NCBI GenBank assembly: GCA_030146385.1
Contig: JASLBX010000377.1
Coordinates: forward strand, 1-5,899
Origin: Jiangellaceae bacterium
GTDB taxonomy: Bacteria; Actinomycetota; Actinomycetes; Jiangellales; Jiangellaceae
Direction of reading: 5' to 3'
DNA length: 5,899 nucleotides
Both the position numbers and the translations under genes were made by a program. Positions 1 through 5,848 of the stretch are shown piece by piece. The notes under the pieces are model-generated. The model had not been told where the DNA came from. It made no database searches and was given only the letters and a program-made list of their open reading frames with translations. Every line of letters begins with the position of its first letter. The first letter of the stretch is position 1.

Positions 1-780
1 CCCATCGACCCGATCGCCACGATTCTGATCACAGCGCCGCTGATGTTCCTGCTCGGGGCGGCCTTGCACTGGGTGTACGACCGCACCGGGTTGACCGAGT
101 TCACCTCGCTGCTCGTGAGCTTCGGAGTGATGATCATCATCATTCAGGTGGTCCACAACGTATGGACGGCCGACTTCAGGCGGATGGACCCGGCAGTGAA
201 CACCTACGGGACCCGTTCGTGGTTCGTGGGCTCATTCGTGTTACCGATGCCCAGGCTGATCGCGTTCATCCTGGGTATCGCGGTCATCGTTGGAGCGTGG
301 CTGCTGCTGCAGCGCACCTTCGTCGGCCGGGCACTGCGCGCCTTCGCCGAAGACCGTGACGTGGCCGCTGCGTTCGGCATCGATCACCGCCGGCTGGGCA
401 TGGTGCTAGCCGGCGCGTCGGGTGCGACCGCGGCGATCGCCGGCATGCTGTGGGCATTGAGCTTCACGCTCGTTCCCGACGCCCCATTCGAGTGGATCGG
501 GATTGTGTTCGCCGTCGTCATCCTGGGTGGCATCGGCCAAGTGCTCGGCACGCTGGCCGCCGGGCTCCTCGTCGGCGCCCTGTACAACATTGCGGCGGTG
601 CTGTGGGAGGCCACCGCATCGCTGCTGGTCGTGTTCTTGGCGATCGTGCTGGCGTTGCTGTTGCGCCCAGAGGGGCTGTTCATCAGGCGGGCCGGGACGG
701 GTCGACGCAGGTTCTGGGCGAGAACGGCCGGTGCCGGCAAATCAGGCTCCGGCGAGGAGCACGAGGTGACCGCCCGATGA
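1..780 (+). CDS. livH: LivH-type branched-chain amino acid ABC permease, 5'-truncated by window edge
   Basis: This is one of the two membrane subunits of a HAAT-family ABC importer; it would pair with the LivM domain encoded next to form the translocation channel. The frame is open from base 1, giving about 259 residues up to the TGA at 778-780. Family members are usually near 290-300 residues, so roughly 30-40 N-terminal residues are probably missing; the ATG at 43 is an internal Met inside a membrane helix. Several hydrophobic helices are visible. The cytoplasmic coupling loop reads GRALRAFAEDRDVAAAFGI (from about base 325), matching the family's RALRAxAxDxxxAxxxGI pattern. The late helix motif VVILGGIGQVLGTLAAG and the terminal LLLRPEGLF are also typical. 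A basic hydrophilic tail of about 30 residues follows. The stop overlaps the next start (ATGA), so translation is coupled. Family assignment is firm. Substrate is unknown: amino acids, urea, amides and other small polar compounds all use this family. Confidence 0.9.
   Translation, partial: PIDPIATILITAPLMFLLGAALHWVYDRTGLTEFTSLLVSFGVMIIIIQVVHNVWTADFRRMDPAVNTYGTRSWFVGSFVLPMPRLIAFILGIAVIVGAWLLLQRTFVGRALRAFAEDRDVAAAFGIDHRRLGMVLAGASGATAAIAGMLWALSFTLVPDAPFEWIGIVFAVVILGGIGQVLGTLAAGLLVGALYNIAAVLWEATASLLVVFLAIVLALLLRPEGLFIRRAGTGRRRFWARTAGAGKSGSGEEHEVTAR
763..769 (+). promoter_or_regulatory. Shine-Dalgarno sequence for the livM-livG fusion gene
   Basis: GAGGTGA lies 7 nt before the ATG at 777, inside the end of livH. 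A second purine-rich run, GAGGAG at 754-759, lies further upstream. The good site and spacing choose the ATG at 777 as the start, although the frame stays open back to 450. The protein from 777 begins MKRRG followed by a hydrophobic helix, as expected for a LivM N-terminus. Confidence 0.75.
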
Positions 781-2762
781 AGCGGCGAGGCTTGATCGGC
801 TTTCCGGTAGCGCTGCTGGCCCTCGCTGCCCTGGCGGTGTTCCAGGACACGCTCGGCATCTCCCTCTTCTACGTCGCGTTCCTGGCCACCGTGTTCTTCT
901 GGGTTGCGCAGGCCACCAGCTGGAACATCCTGTCCGGCTACTCCGGCTATTTCAGCTTCGGGCAAGGCGCGTTCGTCGGCGTCGGCGTCTACACCACCGC
1001 GGTACTGACGTCTAAACACGGGTGGAGCTTCTACCTCACTCTGCCGCTGGCCATCGTGTTGTCCACGCTGTTGGCCCTCGGCATCGGCGCGCTGGCGTTC
1101 CGGCTGGGAGCGTTCCGCGGCGCCACGTTCGCGCTCCTCACCCTCGCGGTGCCGTTCATCCTGGCCTCGGTAGCCCGCCTCACCAGCCAGATCGACGGCG
1201 GTCAAGGGGTTGCGGTGCCGGTTCCTGACGTCCCGGAGCCGCTGGTGTTCCAGCAGCTGTTGTACCTGGTGATGCTCGTCATCGCGATCAGCGCGGTTGC
1301 CGCCGCCTACGCGATCCAGAACTCCCGTTTCGGGTGGGCGCTTGCCGCCATCCGCGACAACGAGGACGTCGCCGAGGCGCTGGGCGTGGCCACCTTCCGG
1401 TGGAAGATGTTCGCGATCGCCGTGACCGGCGCCATCGGCGGGGTCGCCGGCAGCGCGTGGGCGCTTCAGTTCGGCTTCGTCCAGGTCGAGGTCATATTCG
1501 GACTGACCGTTCCCCTGTTCGTCATCGTGATGAGCGTGCTGGGCGGCCGCACACACTGGCTCGGCCCGGTGCTCGGAGCCGCCGTCATCGTGCTCCTACA
1601 GGATCGCCTCGCCGGTGGCGGGTTCGAAAGCTGGCGCCTGATCATCTTCGGCGGGTTGCTTGCCGCGATGGTGATCTTTGCCCCGGAGGGCTTGTGGGCA
1701 CGGCTCCGGGCCCGGCCGCGGACGACCGGGCTCACAGGCACGGCGGCATTGCTTGTGTTGTTCGTCGCCGGTGTGGCCGACCTGTTTGACCGGATTGCGC
1801 TAGCAATGCTGGCCACCGCGGTGGTGGCATTCTGGCCACGGCTCTTAATTCCTGTCTCCGTGCGCCGTCCATCCACGGCCGTGTCGACCGAGCCGGGACG
1901 GGACGCTCCGGAGAGCGGGGCGCCCGAACCACAACCGACGGCACCCGCAGCCGACACACCGGGGAACGGTGTGACCGGGGTGTCTGCTGGCTCGGACGCT
2001 CCCGTAGCAGTCGAGTGTCGCGATCTTGCTCGGCACTTCGGTGGTGTCCGCGCCCTGGACGGGCTAAACCTGCAGATCCGGCAGGGCGAGCTGGTCGGTC
2101 TGATCGGACCCAACGGATCCGGGAAGACCACGCTGGTCAACCTCTTGTCCGGAGCGGTGCGGCCCACTCGGGGCAGCATCCACGTGGCCGGACGTGACGT
2201 CACCCGGCTACCTCCGCATGCGATCAACCATGCCGGCGTAGCCCGCACCTACCAGATCCCCCGGCCGTTCGAATCGATGACGCTGCACAACAACGTCGCG
2301 ATGGCAATCATGTTCGGCCGCAAGCCGCACAGCCTTGCTGAGGCACGGGTTCGGGCCACCGAGTACCTGGAGTTCGTCGGCCTCGATCAGCACGCCTCAG
2401 CTCGTCCAGTGGACATCAACCTGCACCAGCGGCAGCTGCTGGAAATGGCCCGGGCCCTCGCTACCGATCCGAAGGTGTTGCTGCTCGACGAGTCCCTGGC
2501 TGGTTTGAACCCGGCCGAGATCGACAACGCCGTCGAGGTCGTGCGGCGCATTCACGCCTCCGGTATCACGATCGTGATCGTCGAGCACCTCCTTCGGGTG
2601 GTCAACCAGTTGGCCGAGCGGGTGATCGTCCTGAACCGTGGCCGCCTGCTGGCCGACGGGGACGCACAGACCGTCATGCGCGACCCCGCAGTGGTCAACG
2701 TCTACCTGGGCAAGAGCGGTCGAATAGTTCCGGCGAGCGACGCGGGGAGCGAGCATGCTTGA
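777..2762 (+). CDS. livM/livG: Fused LivM permease - LivG ATPase of a branched-chain amino acid-type ABC importer
   Basis: This 661-residue protein joins two subunits that are usually separate. Residues 1-310 are a LivM permease: multiple helices, the motif LSGYSGYFSFGQGAFVGVG (52-70), the coupling loop AAIRDNEDVAEALGV (190-204) and a terminal APEGL (302-306). Residues about 319-336 and 340-360 look like two extra helices joined by a short DLFDR turn. Residues 361-409 are a Pro/Ala/Thr-rich linker. Residues 410-661 are a LivG ATPase with Walker A GPNGSGKTT (444-452), Walker B VLLLDE (567-572), D-loop AGLNP (575-579) and switch His604 in IVEH. The ABC signature is atypical: INLHQ (547-551) instead of LSGGQ, and Ser573 follows the catalytic Glu where Pro is usual. 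ATP hydrolysis here and in LivF would drive uptake through LivH/LivM. The start at 777 overlaps the livH stop; the end overlaps livF by 8 bp. Continuous coding through the linker, with no stop or composition break, argues against an assembly artefact. Confidence 0.92.
   Translation: MKRRGLIGFPVALLALAALAVFQDTLGISLFYVAFLATVFFWVAQATSWNILSGYSGYFSFGQGAFVGVGVYTTAVLTSKHGWSFYLTLPLAIVLSTLLALGIGALAFRLGAFRGATFALLTLAVPFILASVARLTSQIDGGQGVAVPVPDVPEPLVFQQLLYLVMLVIAISAVAAAYAIQNSRFGWALAAIRDNEDVAEALGVATFRWKMFAIAVTGAIGGVAGSAWALQFGFVQVEVIFGLTVPLFVIVMSVLGGRTHWLGPVLGAAVIVLLQDRLAGGGFESWRLIIFGGLLAAMVIFAPEGLWARLRARPRTTGLTGTAALLVLFVAGVADLFDRIALAMLATAVVAFWPRLLIPVSVRRPSTAVSTEPGRDAPESGAPEPQPTAPAADTPGNGVTGVSAGSDAPVAVECRDLARHFGGVRALDGLNLQIRQGELVGLIGPNGSGKTTLVNLLSGAVRPTRGSIHVAGRDVTRLPPHAINHAGVARTYQIPRPFESMTLHNNVAMAIMFGRKPHSLAEARVRATEYLEFVGLDQHASARPVDINLHQRQLLEMARALATDPKVLLLDESLAGLNPAEIDNAVEVVRRIHASGITIVIVEHLLRVVNQLAERVIVLNRGRLLADGDAQTVMRDPAVVNVYLGKSGRIVPASDAGSEHA
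1961..1973 (+). promoter_or_regulatory. Possible internal ribosome binding site and GTG start for a free LivG
   Basis: Inside the linker of the fusion gene, GGGGA (1961-1965) is followed after 5 nt by an in-frame GTG (1971-1973, Val399). Translation from here would give a 263-residue protein beginning VTGVSAGSDAPVAVE. It would hold the whole ATPase domain and have a length normal for stand-alone LivG. The sequence shows only that the signal is possible; Gly/Val codons in high-GC DNA produce such patterns by chance. Confidence 0.3.
2744..2749 (+). promoter_or_regulatory. Shine-Dalgarno sequence for livF
   Basis: GGGGAG lies 5 nt before the ATG at 2755, within the last codons of the fusion gene. 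Site, spacing and the 8-bp overlap with the upstream stop (2760-2762) support the ATG at 2755 as the livF start and suggest translational coupling. Confidence 0.7.
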
Positions 2763-3459
2763 GATTCGCACGCTGGACGCGTTCCACGGCCATGCGCAGG
2801 CGTTGTGGGACGTGAACCTGGACGTGGGCGACGCAGAGATCGTCAGCGTGATGGGCCCGAACGGTGCCGGCAAGTCCACCCTGGTCATGGCCATCGCAGG
2901 TCTGCTCCGCTCGATTCGCGGTCAGATCGCATTGGACGGTGTCGACCTCGTGCACGTCCCGTCGGCGCGGGTTTGCTCACATGGCGTCGCGATCGTGCCG
3001 GAGGGGCGGCGAGTGTTTGCGCAGATGTCGGTGCGCGACAACCTGCTGCTCGGAGCGCACCGCCGGGGCGCCCGTGCCGAGTACGCGCAGACGCTCGCCC
3101 GCGTCGAGACGCTCTTTCCCCGCCTCGCCGACAGGTCTCGCCAGTTGGCGGCCACCCTGTCCGGGGGTGAGCAGCAGATGCTCGCGATCGGTCGAGCGCT
3201 GATGGCTCGGCCTCGTCTGCTGCTGCTCGACGAGCCGTCGCTGGGCCTGGCCCCGGTAGTGATGGACGAGGTGTTCGACGCCATCACCACCATCCGGGCC
3301 GACGGTGTGAGCGTGCTGCTGGTCGAGCAAGACGTCGAGCGGGCGTTGGAGATCTCCGACCGCGGCTACCTGCTCAGCGAGGGCCGCATCGTCACCGCCG
3401 GCACATCGGATCAGCTTCGCGGCAATGCCGACGTACGCCGCAGCGTGCTTGGCCTGTGA
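2755..3459 (+). CDS. livF: LivF-type ATP-binding protein of branched-chain amino acid-type ABC importer
   Basis: This is the second ATPase of the importer, expected to sit under the membrane as a heterodimer with the LivG domain of the preceding fusion protein. The 234-residue length is normal for LivF. Visible motifs are Walker A GPNGAGKST (34-42), the LivF-typical PEGRRVFAQMSVRDNL (82-97), signature LSGGEQQML (135-143), Walker B LLLLDEPSLGLAP (155-167) and LLVEQDVERAL around 188-198. Gln192 stands where most ABC ATPases have the switch histidine; VEQ at this place is usual for LivF. Unlike the LivG domain, its signature motif is canonical. The gene overlaps the fusion gene by 8 bp and is the last gene of the operon. 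Twelve nt after its stop a long hairpin begins and a convergent gene ends. No binding-protein gene follows, so any LivK should lie upstream of the window or elsewhere. Confidence 0.93.
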   Translation: MLEIRTLDAFHGHAQALWDVNLDVGDAEIVSVMGPNGAGKSTLVMAIAGLLRSIRGQIALDGVDLVHVPSARVCSHGVAIVPEGRRVFAQMSVRDNLLLGAHRRGARAEYAQTLARVETLFPRLADRSRQLAATLSGGEQQMLAIGRALMARPRLLLLDEPSLGLAPVVMDEVFDAITTIRADGVSVLLVEQDVERALEISDRGYLLSEGRIVTAGTSDQLRGNADVRRSVLGL

Positions 3460-3471
3460 GTCTGACCCTCG

Positions 3472-3522
3472 CGATCTTTCGACAATCCACAGCGTATGAC
3501 GTTGTGGATTGTCGAAAGATCG
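3472..3522. terminator. Long near-perfect hairpin between convergent genes, likely bidirectional terminator
   Basis: The left arm 3472-3491 (cgatctttcgacaatccaca) is the exact reverse complement of 3503-3522. Inside it a G-U pair (3492/3502) and three further Watson-Crick pairs (3493-3495 with 3499-3501) leave a 3-nt loop, ATG at 3496-3498. The total is about 24 pairs. It starts 12 nt after the livF stop and ends 2 nt before the stop of the convergent dehydrogenase gene. There is no T-run on either side, so it is not a classical rho-independent terminator; U-less hairpin terminators are reported for actinomycetes. The arms are clearly richer in A+T than the flanking genes. A regulator-binding palindrome or processing site is a less likely reading, because it sits at the 3' end of both genes. 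Confidence 0.75.
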
Positions 3523-3524
3523 GA

Positions 3525-4886
3525 TTATGGCGGAAGCAGGGTGCCCGGCGACAGGATCCCGTTGGGGTCGAGCGCGTTCTTGATCGCTCGCATCGCGGCG
3601 ATATCGGCCTCTGACCGCTGCAGCGACAGCCATTGGCGCTTGAGCCGCCCGACGCCGTGCTCGGCGCTGATGCTGCCACCATGCTCGACGACCAGCCGCA
3701 GTGCGGCGTCCATGGCCTCGTCCGCCACGTCTTCAGGGATGCCGATCAGGTTCACGTGAGCGTTTCCCTCGGCGAGATGCCCGAAGGACACGACGAGCGC
3801 GCCGGGCCACCGATCGACCAACGCACGCAAAGCCGCGTCGAAGCCGGCTTGGCGGCGGATAGGTAGCGACACGTCAAGCTTGATCGCCGGCATTCCTGCC
3901 GCGAGTCCGGCCGCCCGGACAGCCTCGGTGAAGTTCTCCCGGTACGCCCAGAGTCGCTTCGCCCGCCCGGCCTCGATCGTTGCGTCCCCAACGATCTTTT
4001 CCAGGTCGGTGAGGGCGGACGCAAGCGCGGCGTCGGTCGTCCCGGACACCTCGATCAACAGATACACCGGATAGCTGACGTCGAACAGGGTGCGGAGGCC
4101 GGTGTGCTCCCGGACCAGCTCCAACCCAGCGGAATGGAAAAACTCCGCCGCCTCAAACGTGATGCCCGCTCGACGAACGCCCGAGACGACTGCATGGGCG
4201 TCGTCGATCGACGAGACACCGATGATGGCCGCCCACACGTCCCGAGGTGGCTCGGTTAGTCGCAGCAGCGCCTTCGTGATGATCCCGAGCGTGCCCTCAC
4301 TTCCAGCGAACAGCCGAGGCAGGTCGTACCCCACGTTGTCCTTGACGAGGCCCGACCATCGCCGCACCACGGAGCCGTCAGCCAGCACGACCTCAGCACC
4401 GAGCAACAGGCTCCGGGTCGAGCCATGCTGGATCACTCGCAACCCACCCGCGTTGGTCGCCACCACCCCGCCGATGGTGGCCGAGTCGCGCGCGGCCATG
4501 TCGATTCCCAGCATGAGACCTTCGGCAGCAGCCGCGTTCTGGGCGGCCGCCAGCGTTACGCCCGCACCTGCGCCGAGCGTGCGCTCAACCGGGTCGACCA
4601 ACTCCACCTCGTCCAGCCGTCGCAGGCTCAGCAACACCTCGCCGTCATGCGGTACGGAGGCTCCGACCAGTCCCGTGTTGCCGCCCTGCGGGACGATCGC
4701 CACGCCCGCCTCCGCGCACGCTCTGACGACTTCGGCGACCTCTTCGGTTGACCCGGGACGAACGACCGCGGACGTCCGGCCATGCCAACGTCCTGTCCAG
4801 TCCGTCACATAGCCCTCGGTGAGGCCCGGATCGCTGAGCACGTGCGCCGAGCCAACGATCTCCGCCAGCCGATCGACGAGCTTCAC
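3525..4886 (-). CDS. FAD-linked D-2-hydroxyacid dehydrogenase, GlcD / D-2-hydroxyglutarate dehydrogenase family
   Basis: This enzyme should oxidise a D-2-hydroxyacid such as D-2-hydroxyglutarate, D-lactate or glycolate to the 2-oxoacid, using FAD and passing electrons to a carrier. The 453 residues fit the single-chain family: an N-terminal FAD-binding PCMH domain and a C-terminal FAD-oxidase domain. The first is shown by VVRPGSTEEVAEVV (41-54), PQGGNTGLVGA (66-76), ATIGGVVATNAGG (136-148) and LFAGSEGTLGIIT (192-204). The second is shown by LWAYREN (312-318), KLDVSLPI (336-343), GHLAEGNAHVN (369-379), AEHGVGRLK (408-416) and DPNGILSPGTLL (440-451). His370, His377 and Glu409 match the metal-site pattern of D-2-hydroxyglutarate dehydrogenases, and Arg316 and Lys336 match substrate-contact positions. 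No Fe-S domain and no signal peptide are seen, so it is probably cytoplasmic or membrane-peripheral. The start is GTG, overlapping the upstream methyltransferase stop as GTGA. Substrate is not decided by sequence; the LW-x-x-RE and K-x-DVS-x-P motifs lean toward D2HGDH/D-lactate types. Confidence 0.9.
   Translation of the reverse strand: MKLVDRLAEIVGSAHVLSDPGLTEGYVTDWTGRWHGRTSAVVRPGSTEEVAEVVRACAEAGVAIVPQGGNTGLVGASVPHDGEVLLSLRRLDEVELVDPVERTLGAGAGVTLAAAQNAAAAEGLMLGIDMAARDSATIGGVVATNAGGLRVIQHGSTRSLLLGAEVVLADGSVVRRWSGLVKDNVGYDLPRLFAGSEGTLGIITKALLRLTEPPRDVWAAIIGVSSIDDAHAVVSGVRRAGITFEAAEFFHSAGLELVREHTGLRTLFDVSYPVYLLIEVSGTTDAALASALTDLEKIVGDATIEAGRAKRLWAYRENFTEAVRAAGLAAGMPAIKLDVSLPIRRQAGFDAALRALVDRWPGALVVSFGHLAEGNAHVNLIGIPEDVADEAMDAALRLVVEHGGSISAEHGVGRLKRQWLSLQRSEADIAAMRAIKNALDPNGILSPGTLLPP
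4883..4886 (-). other. GTGA stop/start overlap coupling methyltransferase and dehydrogenase
   Basis: On the minus strand the GTG start of the dehydrogenase (4886-4884) shares bases with the TGA stop of the FkbM gene (4885-4883). Upstream, within the end of the FkbM gene, is a short GGTGG run, only a weak Shine-Dalgarno. Efficient translation of the dehydrogenase therefore probably relies on ribosomes finishing the methyltransferase. Confidence 0.7.
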
Positions 4887-5848
4887 GCCACCAGGATCCC
4901 GCGCGCGGTCAGCTCGTCCGTGGTCTTGGTGGTGAACAGCCAGTCGCGGAACTCCGGGCTTGGTGCGAGGTCCGGTTGCGAGCTCAGCGATCCACGCTCA
5001 ACGCGGTAGAACCGGTACCCGTGCGGGGCCAACGCGGCCTGCACCGCGGCGGTGTTCGACTCCTGCAGAATCTCGCACAGGATGTCCGGCCGGTGGGACG
5101 CCAGGAACGACTGCGCGTGCTCCAGCACCACGTCCTCGGTGCCCTCGACATCGATCTTGACGACGGCGGGCGGCGGCACTTCGGCTTCGGCCACGAACGC
5201 GTCGAGCGACCGGACGTCGACCGGCACACCGTTCGCGAAGTGCAGCTTCGTGGAGTAGAAGTCCGGCAGCGCCGACCCTCCTCGGCCCGGGGCGATCGTC
5301 ACCGTGTCGCCGTCCTTACCAACGCCCAGGGCATGCACGGTGACGCGTCCGGTGAGGCCGTTGGCGGCAACGTTCTCCTGCGCCGCCGCAGCCACCTCGG
5401 GGACGACCTCGAAGGCGTGCACCCGGGCGTCGGGCGCCACTCGGGCCGCCAGCAGCGAGAAGACCCCGGTGTAGGCGCCGATGTCCAGGACGAGCCGGAC
5501 GTCCCGGGCAAGCGCGGCGAACAAGTCCAACGCGAACTGGTCCTCGACGCGTGGCCGCTGGCCCCGGCCCCAGTAGAGCTCCTTGGCCACGATGCACCGG
5601 TCGGGGCGGAGCATCACGAACGTGATGCCGGACATCTGGGCCGTCACGTGGCTCAGCCGGGCAGGGGCCGGCAGGCGCTCGCGGTGGATCCGGTCGCCGA
5701 GGAGGGCGGCTCCCCCGCGCATCAGCGTATGGACGCCCGGCTGGGCGAGCGCGCGCTTGACGAGCGGCTTGGCTCCGTACCAGCTCTGCCGGCGATTCCG
5801 GGCGCTGTGCAGGAAGTCTGGTCCATCCGAAGCCATCGCCTGCAACAC
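4883..5848 (-). CDS. FkbM-family SAM-dependent methyltransferase (start uncertain)
   Basis: FkbM-family proteins transfer a methyl group from S-adenosylmethionine, often to a hydroxyl on a sugar, glycan or polyketide-like acceptor. The Rossmann-like core shows motif I VLDIGAYTGVFS (120-131), the acidic end of strand 2 in VHAFEVVP (143-150), the NVAANG segment (159-164), and the family hallmark VVKIDVEGTEDVVLEHA (229-245) followed by PDILCEI (254-260). About 110 residues precede the core, basic at first (RNRRQ, KPLVKRAL) and without a clear signal peptide. The C-terminal 60 residues are not recognisable further. The listed start is GTG at 5848; ATG at 5836 (four codons in) has an AGG a few bases upstream and may be the true start, giving 317 residues. 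The frame stays open to the window edge, so a still longer N-terminus is possible. Its stop overlaps the dehydrogenase start, marking an operon. Acceptor substrate is unknown. Confidence 0.85.
   Translation of the reverse strand: MLQAMASDGPDFLHSARNRRQSWYGAKPLVKRALAQPGVHTLMRGGAALLGDRIHRERLPAPARLSHVTAQMSGITFVMLRPDRCIVAKELYWGRGQRPRVEDQFALDLFAALARDVRLVLDIGAYTGVFSLLAARVAPDARVHAFEVVPEVAAAAQENVAANGLTGRVTVHALGVGKDGDTVTIAPGRGGSALPDFYSTKLHFANGVPVDVRSLDAFVAEAEVPPPAVVKIDVEGTEDVVLEHAQSFLASHRPDILCEILQESNTAAVQAALAPHGYRFYRVERGSLSSQPDLAPSPEFRDWLFTTKTTDELTARGILVA

Noticed and set aside
450..776. Possible 109-residue N-terminal extension of the LivM-LivG protein
   Set aside because: The open frame reaches back to an ATG at 450, but that stretch overlaps livH in another frame and reads as Arg-rich nonsense. 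The ATG at 777 has a good Shine-Dalgarno and begins a normal LivM.
384..1556. Long minus-strand open frame (390 codons) opposite livH and the LivM part
   Set aside because: It is antisense to two clearly recognisable permease segments. Its translation is rich in Arg, Gln, Asp, Glu and His without any domain, as expected from the complement of high-GC membrane-protein codons.
1681..1980. Idea that the LivM-LivG fusion is an assembly or frameshift artefact
   Set aside because: The frame is continuous through the linker, codon bias stays high-GC, and the linker is a typical Pro/Ala-rich tether rather than scrambled sequence. Raw reads would still be the final proof.
1466..2248. Minus-strand open frame opposite the LivM end, linker and Walker A region
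   Set aside because: It is Ser/Arg/Pro-rich low-complexity translation with no domain, and it lies antisense to continuous, motif-bearing coding sequence.
2397..2894. Minus-strand open frame opposite the LivG C-terminus and livF start
   Set aside because: The real plus-strand frames carry Walker B, D-loop and Walker A motifs here; the antisense product shows no family features.
2977..3633. Minus-strand open frame spanning livF and the hairpin
   Set aside because: It runs through the hairpin and the 3' end of the dehydrogenase gene in another frame. Both overlapped genes are well supported, and it has no domain.
4090..4812. Plus-strand open frame of 240 codons opposite the dehydrogenase
   Set aside because: It is a Ser/Thr/Pro/Arg-rich shadow of the FAD-binding domain; the minus-strand frame holds all conserved motifs.
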